DNA of 34,314 nucleotides, taken from IMG/VR virus record IMGVR_UViG_3300010885_001736, positions 1 through 34,314 of that record. One strand, written 5' to 3'. Under the pieces are notes generated by a model, which searched no databases, was not told the DNA's origin, and worked only from the letters and a program-made list of their open reading frames with translations. This document shows, in pieces, positions 18,231-25,875 of the stretch (the first letter of the stretch is position 1; each line of letters begins with the position of its first letter). This DNA is from a virus. A program made the translations under genes and the position numbers.

Positions 18231-20216
18231 TTATGTCGCTTTAAGCATAGAGCCAAGTAATGCGGTATTGCCAAGGTTGCTCAAAAGCGCTGCGTTGTTT
18301 GCGCCTGATTGTGTGGCGTTGCTTGCCAAGGCTGATCCAATACCCGTTGCAAGGTTGGCTGTGTTCAAACCATAAGCATTTGCTGCACCAATTCCCTGAC
18401 CGTAACCTTGTGTCAAATTGCCACCATAATTAGAGGCCAATGAACCAAGGTTAGAACCATAATTAGCACCAAGACCAGCCAACTGACCAGCTGACGTTGT
18501 GCCAATTTGAGCCATGTTAGCCAGGTTGTTGTAGATGTTACTGCGTTGGTCTTGGAAATTCTTGAACGCTTGTTGATAAGCATTACCCGCATAGTCTTGC
18601 GTATAGCGTTGCAAACCTTGCAGCGCATTACCACCTAAAGCACCACCACCCATGTTGCCAGCACGCTGGTTAGCCATCTGACCTTGTTGCAATTGGAATG
18701 CGTAGTTAGGTGCTAAATTAGCGTTAAGGTCAGCATTGGTAAATTGGCGGGTCAAATAATCTTGATTTGCTGCCAAGCCTGATGCACCCTGGTTGCCAAT
18801 TTGCTGATAAGGCGCTTGATAGCCAACTTGTTGGTTATACAAGTTTTGTAGATTTGAGCCAGTATTTGAGTAAATATTGGCTAAATCTTGGCGGTTAGCT
18901 ATGCCAAGATTTTGAGCATTTAAATAAGCATTTGCTAGGTTAGAACCCGCTTGACCACCGTATTGGTTAATTAAGTTTCTAGCATCAGCAATGCCTTGTT
19001 GATTGGCAACATTACCAAGCACATTACCAAGGGCAGACAAACCTAAACCAGTTCCAAGACTTGTGCCTAGAGCTGTTCCCAGGCCTGTTCCCAAGCCTGT
19101 GCCAACTCCTGTGCCTGTTCCTGTGCCACCAACAACGCCTGTTCCTGTGCCTGTTCCACCGCCCGTTGTGAGGCCTGTGCCAGCGCCTACAACACCGCCT
19201 GTGCCACCGCCTGAACCAACGCCAGTAACCAAACCGCCTGTTCCAACATTAGTGCCACCAAGACCCGTTACACCGCCTGTGACACCTGACCCTGCGCCTG
19301 TGCCTAAAAGTGTTGTACCAAGGTTAGAGCCAGTTAAAACACCCGTACCCGTTAAGCCTGTTCCTGTATTTGTACCAAGCAAATTTGTGCCAAGGTTAGA
19401 ACCAGTCAAAACGCCAGTTCCAGTCAAATTATTAAGTGCTGAAGCACCCAACAAACCTTCACCCAAAGTTGAGCCTGACAACACGCCTGTGCCTGTTAGA
19501 CCGCTTCCCGCAGTAATGCCAGCGCCCAAACCTTCAGCACCAAGACCCGCAGTCCCTGCATTCAATCCAAGTCCTGAATAACCGCCCGTAATGCCTTGTG
19601 CACCACCCATGCCAGCAACGCCAGCACCAGTTCCTAAACCGTAATCAGCGCCTAATGAGCCAAGTGAGCCTAATGTTGAACCGCCCTCTAGGGCAGACAA
19701 ACCACCAACGCCAGCGCCAGTCGTACCAGCAGCGGCTTCACCAAGGCCAGGCAAGCCAAACGCCATGCCACCAGCTGCCAACAAAAACGGCAGCATATTG
19801 TTGTCAACTTTTTGCGTTACGCCAGTACGTTGGAATGTTCCATCTGCACCATATTGTTGATATTGTGATCCAGTAGGCGATTTATAGTTAGGATCGCCAT
19901 TAGTCTTGTATGTGTAAACATTTTCAAGACCACCAATTTGTTGATCCATGCCTGAACCAATTGTTTGGTATTGGGGCTGAACAACCGTGTCGCCAAGAGT
20001 CATTGATTGACCTGGAGGGATAGTCGCTGCAACCCTTGCGGCCACTTCACCAGGCGAAACACCTACGACAGATGCCAATTGTGTTGGAGAAACCCCATAA
20101 GTCTGCATTGCAGAAGCAATTTGGGCATCGCTTGGGCCACTTGCCAAAAAGTCTTTAATCTGTTGGTCAGTAACGCCAACAGCTTTAGAAACTAATGAAT
20201 TTATTGTGTTGTCCAT
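18231..20216 (-). CDS. Ejection (internal virion) protein with Gly/Thr-rich repeats
   Basis: A 661-residue protein in three parts. Residues 13-65 form a short helical domain (VTDQQIKDFLASGPSDAQIA, then YGVSPTQLASVVGVSPGEVA) found in related phage proteins. Residues 160-395 are a Gly/Thr/Leu-rich repeat region (LTGTGVLTGSNLGT and variants). The last third is Gln/Asn/Ala-rich and helical (LANAYLNAQNLGIANRQDLA). It is first of three consecutive ejection-type genes. The repeat DNA makes the opposite strand open as a Pro-rich frame that is not a gene. Confidence 0.72.
   Translation of the reverse strand: MDNTINSLVSKAVGVTDQQIKDFLASGPSDAQIASAMQTYGVSPTQLASVVGVSPGEVAARVAATIPPGQSMTLGDTVVQPQYQTIGSGMDQQIGGLENVYTYKTNGDPNYKSPTGSQYQQYGADGTFQRTGVTQKVDNNMLPFLLAAGGMAFGLPGLGEAAAGTTGAGVGGLSALEGGSTLGSLGSLGADYGLGTGAGVAGMGGAQGITGGYSGLGLNAGTAGLGAEGLGAGITAGSGLTGTGVLSGSTLGEGLLGASALNNLTGTGVLTGSNLGTNLLGTNTGTGLTGTGVLTGSNLGTTLLGTGAGSGVTGGVTGLGGTNVGTGGLVTGVGSGGGTGGVVGAGTGLTTGGGTGTGTGVVGGTGTGTGVGTGLGTGLGTALGTSLGTGLGLSALGNVLGNVANQQGIADARNLINQYGGQAGSNLANAYLNAQNLGIANRQDLANIYSNTGSNLQNLYNQQVGYQAPYQQIGNQGASGLAANQDYLTRQFTNADLNANLAPNYAFQLQQGQMANQRAGNMGGGALGGNALQGLQRYTQDYAGNAYQQAFKNFQDQRSNIYNNLANMAQIGTTSAGQLAGLGANYGSNLGSLASNYGGNLTQGYGQGIGAANAYGLNTANLATGIGSALASNATQSGANNAALLSNLGNTALLGSMLKAT
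19319..19462 (-). repeat. 72-bp tandem repeat in the Gly-rich ejection gene
   Basis: Two imperfect copies of about 72 bp (near 19319-19390 and 19391-19462) encode a 24-residue unit built on LTGTGVLTGSNLGT. Shorter CCTGTG/CCTGTTC-type repeats continue from about 19070 to 19300. Such regions change length by slippage. Confidence 0.6.
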
Positions 20217-20229
20217 GACTTAGGCTTTC

Positions 20230-20469
20230 TCAAACATTGTAGTAAGGCACTTTGTAGGTCTTACCATTAACTGTGACATTCATAAACCCAGCAGGGTTAG
20301 CTGGCAACGTAGCCGATCCAGCCGTTGCAGTTGTGGCAGAACTGAAATTCAACAAGTTAATGAAAAACTGTTGCCAAGACCGTGAGGGACGGTTAGTCGT
20401 GCCATCCAAAAACGGTGCTTGTGGATAGGGGTTAACTTGCTGTGTGCTAGAGAGTCCAGGAGAAGCCAT
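20230..20469 (-). CDS. 79-residue structural protein (candidate)
   Basis: A short protein between the gp10-like and ejection genes. The N-terminus is Pro/Ser-rich (SSTQQVNPYPQAPFLDG), and the C-terminus has a short beta segment (FMNVTVNGKTYKVPYYNV). It overlaps the gp10-like gene by one base. The position suggests a small tail or neck component; no family is recognised. Confidence 0.65.
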   Translation of the reverse strand: MASPGLSSTQQVNPYPQAPFLDGTTNRPSRSWQQFFINLLNFSSATTATAGSATLPANPAGFMNVTVNGKTYKVPYYNV

Positions 20470-22457
20470 TAGTTTTCTGCCCCTTGTACTTTAAGGTTTG
20501 CTGAAATGATGACGAAATTCACAGGATCGGTCACCGATACCTCAAAAATTCTGTCACGGGCCGTTCCCAATCTGCGCCAAATGGCACGATTTCTGTATTT
20601 ACCCATTTGACCAACGCTTGTCCAATGCTCATTTGACCAGGTTGAACCACCGTCATTTGACCATCGCAACATCGCTTGTGGATAAGTTGTTGTGGTGTTT
20701 GCATTGATGGTGTTGAACTCGCCCAAATAAACAGTATCCAATGCCCCAATTGTAAGAGTTCCCGTGTCAGTAATGACATAAGGACTTTGCAAATTGATCT
20801 GTTGAATTGCAGCAGAAAGACCAGTTGTTCCCACGCCTGGCTGAAACTGAATCTGCAATTCATCAAAATATTGACGCTGGAATTCAGTCACCAAGTGAGG
20901 CGCTCTGCGCAGTCTGCGGACATTTTGACCGTCATCTGTGTAATTAGTTTTGTCTAATTGATACAGTTTGCCGTTGGCATAATCGCCAACAATCACCAAA
21001 CCTTGAAACGTAGCACAGCAGTTTCCACGGTGACGCTGATATTGGTTGTCATCAGTCGTATAAAGCCATTTGTGCCACATTTGCGTTGTAGCGTCATAAG
21101 CCCATGTCAAATTTAACGATGGAAATGACACCACATAGATTTCATGGCCCTCAAGCTGATAAGTCCACGCTATCGCATCATCAACATTTTGGTTGGCTAG
21201 GGTGTTCTCAACCGCATGGGTAGAAATCCGCTGCGGGATGTACCCTTGCATTTGCATGATCTGGGCTTGTCCACGGTTGTTGCGTGAAACGTAAGCAAAC
21301 GAATTGCCAAGGCGATACAAGGAAAAAGGCGCTGCAATACCGTGTTGGGTAGATGTGCCAGGAATCCTTTGGAATGGAAACGGTACAGTTCCCACATCAG
21401 TCCACACCTCAGATGAAATCTCACCCATCAAATAAACTTCACGGTGATCAACGATCAAAGCCACCAGGTCATCTGGCGCACCGTCTTTTAATGAATAGCT
21501 AGTTTGGGGTGAAATGGGCGACAAAAGGTCACTAGCGCCCCATTGCTGGGTTGTTGGGTTGTTATAGACAAAGTAGTTGTCAATAATGTCCACGGTGTTT
21601 GCACCACTAAACGCACCGTCTGTGGAGGGCAAAACAGAAAAGTTAATGCCATACATGGTCACGCCAACGGCTACCGTACTTGCCACGCTCAATGTGTAAG
21701 TTCCAACGCCACCCGTTCCCGTTCCTAATGCCGTGATAATTGTGCCAAGTGTCACGCCAGCACCTTGGATAGTCTGACCAACGTGCAAAGCACCTGATGC
21801 AACCGCAGAAACGGTCATTACAGACCCTGCAATGGTTGCTGTAACCTTAGCCCCCACAGTTGCAGAACTTAGCGAACCAGACGCCACAGTTTGACTTCTG
21901 TTGATTGTGTAAGTTCCAGTCCCGCCTGTACCCGTTCCAAGCGCTGTAATGACAGTTTCTGGCAATATTCCAATGCCATACAAAGACTGGCCGATGGCAA
22001 TTGTTCCGCTAGAAACGCTTGTCACGGTCAATGTTGTGCCGCTGGTTGAGCCAGTAAACACGGCAGCAGCTGGGCTTGAGATATACCAGGTATAACGATA
22101 AGCACCGTCCACAATATAGACGTTAACCCCGTTGTCGGTAATTTTGACTATTCCAGAACTGGAATTAAGTTGACCAATTACAGAGGGGACAAGGTTGGCT
22201 GTCAGCGCATAGACGTAAGGCCCACAGACTGCGATAAGTTGTTCACCACCAGAAACAGAATGAAGCCCACGCACTTCTTGCTGATTAGGGAAAACCGCTT
22301 TAACGGTTAAGCCTGGCGTTGGGTAAAGCGCAATTACCCCACGTTCGCCTGGTTGCTTAGTAGGATCGACCTCGGGAAAGAAATTTATTAGCTCTTGTGC
22401 GTCTTGGTACAAACTAGGCGCTTCGTAAGCCGATCCCACAAAGTTAAAATCAGGCAT
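20469..22457 (-). CDS. P22 gp10-like tail hub / packaged-DNA stabilisation protein
   Basis: A 662-residue protein. The start [20 protein letters not shown], then [19 protein letters not shown] and [12 protein letters not shown], is the well-known opening of P22 gp10-like stabilisation proteins. [38 protein letters not shown] and the C-terminal [13 protein letters not shown] with [15 protein letters not shown] are also family features. It plugs the portal after packaging. Two tandem copies of a beta-rich module (residues about 132-198 and 205-270) are inserted between the second and third conserved blocks. The family is about 470 residues in P22, so the inserts explain much of the excess length. 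Confidence 0.86.
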   Translation of the reverse strand: MPDFNFVGSAYEAPSLYQDAQELINFFPEVDPTKQPGERGVIALYPTPGLTVKAVFPNQQEVRGLHSVSGGEQLIAVCGPYVYALTANLVPSVIGQLNSSSGIVKITDNGVNVYIVDGAYRYTWYISSPAAAVFTGSTSGTTLTVTSVSSGTIAIGQSLYGIGILPETVITALGTGTGGTGTYTINRSQTVASGSLSSATVGAKVTATIAGSVMTVSAVASGALHVGQTIQGAGVTLGTIITALGTGTGGVGTYTLSVASTVAVGVTMYGINFSVLPSTDGAFSGANTVDIIDNYFVYNNPTTQQWGASDLLSPISPQTSYSLKDGAPDDLVALIVDHREVYLMGEISSEVWTDVGTVPFPFQRIPGTSTQHGIAAPFSLYRLGNSFAYVSRNNRGQAQIMQMQGYIPQRISTHAVENTLANQNVDDAIAWTYQLEGHEIYVVSFPSLNLTWAYDATTQMWHKWLYTTDDNQYQRHRGNCCATFQGLVIVGDYANGKLYQLDKTNYTDDGQNVRRLRRAPHLVTEFQRQYFDELQIQFQPGVGTTGLSAAIQQINLQSPYVITDTGTLTIGALDTVYLGEFNTINANTTTTYPQAMLRWSNDGGSTWSNEHWTSVGQMGKYRNRAIWRRLGTARDRIFEVSVTDPVNFVIISANLKVQGAEN
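21648..22064 (-). repeat. Two tandem copies of an inserted beta-module
   Basis: Copy 1 (about 22064-21864) and copy 2 (about 21845-21648) share [20 protein letters not shown] and [20 protein letters not shown] at the start, and [16 protein letters not shown] and [16 protein letters not shown] at the end. A third copy lies in the gp4-like gene at 23644-23856. Confidence 0.78.
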
Positions 22458-23049
22458 GATCGTCCTTATAAGAATCGCCTCTAATCAAGGTTTTCATACT
22501 AGGTAAGCTGATGCCAAAACGCACAGCAAGTTCCCTAGTGGAAACGCCTTCTTTGCGTAATTGTCTGGCTTCTCTAGCTTGATTCATAGTTAATTTACAC
22601 CTTGGGCCTGTATCACTCGGAAATTTCTTCTGCCTGTTTTTTTTGACTTTATCAGCCATGTTGTCTTTGTGAGTACCAACCCACAAATGTTTAGGGTTAC
22701 AACACGCTGGATTGTCGCAAGTATGAAGTAAAAATCCTTTTTCGTCAGTTAGTTTAGGCGCTCGAATGTTGATTACATCAGGAAAAACTAAGTTGTAAAT
22801 AACTCGATGTGCATAGTATTGCCAATCATTGATTTGCACCCTACCGTAGCCATCTTCATTTTTATAACCTAACCAATTCCAACATTCATCTTCGCCTTTC
22901 TTATCAACCTTACTCCACAAAACTTCTGGAGTATTTGCTGGCCTTCCAGCTTTTGTAGCAACATTACCATTTTTCTTTTTGGCGTAATGCGCTTTTGCAT
23001 ATTCACGTTGTTTCAATCTTTTTGCTAACAGTTTGTCTAAATTTTCCAT
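22450..23049 (-). CDS. Free-standing HNH homing endonuclease (candidate)
   Basis: Start at 23049 after AAAGGAG, giving 199 residues. The N-terminus is basic. [20 protein letters not shown], then [11 protein letters not shown], then [20 protein letters not shown] with [12 protein letters not shown] form an HNH_3 nuclease with a zinc-binding Cys/His cluster. The C-terminus ([20 protein letters not shown]) is a helix-turn-helix for target binding. It stands between the gp4-like and gp10-like genes with its own promoter, has visibly more A+T than its neighbours, and overlaps the downstream gene by 8 bp: all marks of a mobile intergenic endonuclease. Confidence 0.87.
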   Translation of the reverse strand: MENLDKLLAKRLKQREYAKAHYAKKKNGNVATKAGRPANTPEVLWSKVDKKGEDECWNWLGYKNEDGYGRVQINDWQYYAHRVIYNLVFPDVINIRAPKLTDEKGFLLHTCDNPACCNPKHLWVGTHKDNMADKVKKNRQKKFPSDTGPRCKLTMNQAREARQLRKEGVSTRELAVRFGISLPSMKTLIRGDSYKDDHA

Positions 23050-23077
23050 TTTTAACTCCTTTGTTGATGGAGTCTGA

Positions 23078-23106
23078 ATGGTACATATTTCTACATTTCC
23101 TGTCAA
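23078..23106 (-). promoter_or_regulatory. Predicted promoter of the HNH gene
   Basis: On the minus strand TTGACA (23106-23101), 17-bp spacer, TACCAT (23083-23078). The -35 is consensus and the -10 matches 4 of 6. It lies in the 69-bp gap upstream of the endonuclease, so the gene could be expressed apart from the late unit. Confidence 0.55.
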
Positions 23107-23118
23107 CTTGATAAATCC

Positions 23119-24099
23119 CTAAATGAAACCTCCGCTCAAAATCCATCCAGCGTCTTTAGCTTTACCAGTAAGCAGCGCATCTGGGTAACGTGCAGTCTGC
23201 AATGGTGACATATTGGTGCGCTTCAGCGTAGCTTTGGCCTGACCCGCAAACGTCTGAATCATCGTTATTTGCGTTGGAGAGGCTTTGCCATACATGGGCA
23301 TCAAACGCTCTGCCAAACACCATCTGAGAGCCATTGAGTAGCCTTGTGGGAGGAATAAATCCTCGTACATGGATTCGTAGCGGCTGAATAAGGTATTTGC
23401 AAACAAGTGCAGTTCACCTTGCGATGGGCTAGGCCAAATAAACAAGTTGCCAGAATCAGAGTTTGGGTTGAAGTAAAGCGCTTTAGGCCACGGGCCGTTC
23501 AGCGTTTTCAAGCCAATCATTTCGTAGTCTTGCAAGGCAAGAATGGACATTGGATAGTCCAAACCACCGCCTGTGATCGGCTGACCATTGGATGTGGTGT
23601 TCACCCTGACAAACGCAGAATCAATGTTCAAAGGCTTTTGGTAGTAAGCCGTGATGGTTGTTGAGGCTACGGTTTGAGAGATGTTTAACTCGTAAGTGCC
23701 GACATAGTTGACATTACCGCCCGCGCCTGTAAGGGTCTGGGTGATCTTTGTTCCCGCTGTGATGCCTGTTCCACTTAAGGTTTGACCTTGGGCAATAGCA
23801 CCAGAATTGATGCCAGTCACCGTCAGAATATTGCCCGCGATTGAGCCGATAAAGGACGCACCGATAAAGTTCTGGGTTGATGGATTAGGGCCAATGGTGT
23901 ATTGGGTTTGACCAGCAATAACAGGGCAGATGATTTCTGTGACATTGAAAACCATCATGTTTTCATTTGACCATTGGTCAATCATGTCATTCATCATGTC
24001 AAACGCATCTTTGGCTGCGTCTGGAGTCGGAGTTTCACCAGCTTCCAATGCGCCAATGTCTTTTAACGCTCGGCTAACAATGTCATACGGGACAGCCAT
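23119..24099 (-). CDS. P22 gp4-like tail accessory / head completion protein
   Basis: A 326-residue adaptor that would close the portal and join it to the tail hub. The start [20 protein letters not shown], then [20 protein letters not shown], and later [38 protein letters not shown] and [19 protein letters not shown], match the gp4-like family of P22-type phages. A beta-rich module of about 70 residues (82-152) interrupts it between [12 protein letters not shown] and [11 protein letters not shown], which would otherwise be adjacent. P22 gp4 is about 166 residues, so this member is much longer even without the insert. It lies next to the endonuclease gene. Confidence 0.78.
   Translation of the reverse strand: MAVPYDIVSRALKDIGALEAGETPTPDAAKDAFDMMNDMIDQWSNENMMVFNVTEIICPVIAGQTQYTIGPNPSTQNFIGASFIGSIAGNILTVTGINSGAIAQGQTLSGTGITAGTKITQTLTGAGGNVNYVGTYELNISQTVASTTITAYYQKPLNIDSAFVRVNTTSNGQPITGGGLDYPMSILALQDYEMIGLKTLNGPWPKALYFNPNSDSGNLFIWPSPSQGELHLFANTLFSRYESMYEDLFLPQGYSMALRWCLAERLMPMYGKASPTQITMIQTFAGQAKATLKRTNMSPLQTARYPDALLTGKAKDAGWILSGGFI
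23644..23856 (-). repeat. Third copy of the inserted beta-module
   Basis: Encodes [20 protein letters not shown], then [16 protein letters not shown], then [20 protein letters not shown], the same module as the two copies in the gp10-like gene, but more divergent. Confidence 0.75.
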
Positions 24100-24108
24100 G
24101 GTGTTTCC

Positions 24109-24423
24109 TTACAGTTTCACAGAAAAGGTCTGAGGTTGCCAAGGAGGGGGCGTAAATTGGCTTTTGCTCAGAGAATCTAATTGCTCTTTTAGCCTAGATT
24201 TTATGACGCAAACGCCATCTCGCATAGTCTCTTTTTCAATCCATTCAACAATCATTTCCTCTTTCACTTGGTCAAAGGGAATTGATAGTTTTGGGCTGTC
24301 AAAAGTCCAATAACCCTCTGTTTCAACAGATAGGTCATCTTCCTTTGCAATCACATGATATTTAGCACAAAGAATCAAGCCATCTTGGACTTGAGTCTCT
24401 GTGATTGACCATTGGCAGATCAT
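24109..24423 (-). CDS. 104-residue hypothetical protein
   Basis: A beta-rich protein (MICQWSITETQVQDGLILCA, then YHVIAKEDDLSVETEGYW) with a helical second half (VKEEMIVEWIEKETM) and a Pro-rich end (TPPPWQPQTFSVKL). Such proteins are common between fibre and hub genes in environmental P22-like phages; I cannot name a function. The ATGA overlap with the preceding gene indicates coupling. Confidence 0.68.
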   Translation of the reverse strand: MICQWSITETQVQDGLILCAKYHVIAKEDDLSVETEGYWTFDSPKLSIPFDQVKEEMIVEWIEKETMRDGVCVIKSRLKEQLDSLSKSQFTPPPWQPQTFSVKL

Positions 24424-24683
24424 GACTGGTTTCGTGCAGCTTCAGCAGCAGCCTGTGCCGCTTGATAAGCCGCAATAACTTCAGCAGTCCATGCCGTATT
24501 GCAAATAGCAACAACATTAGCGGGAACGCCTGTCAAGTCTTGTGCGGGTGTGAGGCTTGAACGATGGTAGGTTTGGCTAATCTGATTTCCATCTTCCATG
24601 ACGCGAGTAGCTTCACGATAGAGAACAGTTCCATCCTCAGTTACTGTAATTTGGTCAACGACAGTTTGTTTGGTAAGTGACAT
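24420..24683 (-). CDS. 87-residue hypothetical protein
   Basis: The N-terminal half is beta-rich (TKQTVVDQITVTEDGTVLYR, then QISQTYHRSSLTPAQDL), and the C-terminus is an Ala-rich helix (VIAAYQAAQAAAEAARNQ). It lies downstream of the second fibre gene and is coupled to the next gene by ATGA. Perhaps a small tail-associated protein; no family recognised. Confidence 0.68.
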   Translation of the reverse strand: MSLTKQTVVDQITVTEDGTVLYREATRVMEDGNQISQTYHRSSLTPAQDLTGVPANVVAICNTAWTAEVIAAYQAAQAAAEAARNQS

Positions 24684-24726
24684 GATTTTCCTTTTGTTAA
24701 GTGTCTGTTTTGGTAATCCAAGCTAA

Positions 24727-25866
24727 TTAAGTGGTTGCCCTATACGTTATTGCAAGATAAATTGTTGAACTGCTTAATGTCGCATTTAATGATTGCGTTG
24801 TTGAATTTACTGGAAATAATAAAAATGTTCCACCAGTGTTGATAAGAACTTTTTGCGCACCAGCGTTGGCGCTTAAAACAGAACCAGCTAAATTATTTAA
24901 ATTTGTATTAAATGGAAGACCATTGATTGAGCAAGACAATGTATTTGCTGTTGATGGATATGAAAATATTGCTGTTGCAGTAACCATTTGACCAACTTTT
25001 ACATATTGAGCGCCAGTAACAGTAAAACTTAATCCTGCGCCACTTCCATCTGTAGGTGTCCAAGTCCCTTCCTCATAGTCATCTAGCGTATTAGCGTCTG
25101 ATGATGCTGATTGAGTTGCGGGGAATGTGATGCCAATACCGCTTGTTGTGGGTGTTACATTGCCAACAGAAATTGAACCCCAATTTTTGATATTGCCTGA
25201 AGTGTTAATTGTTATTCTTGGCGTATTGCCTTGCTGAATTTCAAGACCCAATGAATCACTTACTTCAAAGTCATAAAACGAAACATCACCTGTAGACGAC
25301 AAACGAAAACCGCCATCTGTACCACTTGCGTTGTTTACAGTTAATTTTCCTATTTGCGTAAGAGTAGTGCCGCTATATGTGAGGTTTGCAGAAGCACCAA
25401 ACGCACCTGAGTTGTTGTATTGAATTTGAGTGTTTGAACCAGCAGGTGTTCCACCACCACCCGCAGGAGTGGCCCAAGTTCCATCACCACGCCAAAATGT
25501 CGTAGATGATGCTGATGTTCCTGAATTTAAATTAGTAACAGGCAAATTACCTGTCACGCCTGTGGACAAAGGCAATCCTGTGGCGTTGGTCAATGTGACC
25601 GATGTTGGCGTTCCAAGAATCGGAGTTACAAGAGTTGGGCTTGTAGACAAAACATTGCTGCCCGATCCAGTTGAAGTGGTGACACCCGTACCACCGCCAG
25701 CCACACCCAAAGTTCCAAATGATAAAACACCGCTGCCATTGGTTGTCCAAGTCTGACCGCTTGTGCCATCAGCGCTTGGCAATGTAAAGTTGACAGTTCC
25801 AGCGATGTTTGGGCCAATCAAATTGACTGCCCCGCCTAAAGTTGCTTGAAAAACAAGTTGTCCCAT
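24727..25866 (-). CDS. Tail fibre protein, second
   Basis: A 379-residue fibre. The opening [20 protein letters not shown], then [20 protein letters not shown] and [15 protein letters not shown], is the usual N-terminal domain of phage fibre proteins. A low-complexity Thr/Ser/Gly section follows, then [10 protein letters not shown], and a C-terminal beta domain (about 260-379; [20 protein letters not shown]) that recalls trimeric tail-fibre tips. It follows the larger fibre gene by 9 bp. The receptor is unknown. Confidence 0.82.
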   Translation of the reverse strand: MGQLVFQATLGGAVNLIGPNIAGTVNFTLPSADGTSGQTWTTNGSGVLSFGTLGVAGGGTGVTTSTGSGSNVLSTSPTLVTPILGTPTSVTLTNATGLPLSTGVTGNLPVTNLNSGTSASSTTFWRGDGTWATPAGGGGTPAGSNTQIQYNNSGAFGASANLTYSGTTLTQIGKLTVNNASGTDGGFRLSSTGDVSFYDFEVSDSLGLEIQQGNTPRITINTSGNIKNWGSISVGNVTPTTSGIGITFPATQSASSDANTLDDYEEGTWTPTDGSGAGLSFTVTGAQYVKVGQMVTATAIFSYPSTANTLSCSINGLPFNTNLNNLAGSVLSANAGAQKVLINTGGTFLLFPVNSTTQSLNATLSSSTIYLAITYRATT

Positions 25867-25875
25867 GATATTTCC

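Noticed and set aside
19003-19581. Pro/Val-rich rightward frame of 192 codons
   Set aside because: It is the antisense of the Gly/Thr repeats of the ejection gene; GC-rich codons for Gly and Thr read backward as Pro and Val. It has no ribosome site, and the sense protein is clear.
25430-25756. Rightward frame opposite the second fibre gene
   Set aside because: Antisense shadow of Thr/Gly-rich fibre sequence; the Pro/Val composition is an artefact. The frame at 26009-26350 is rejected for the same reason.
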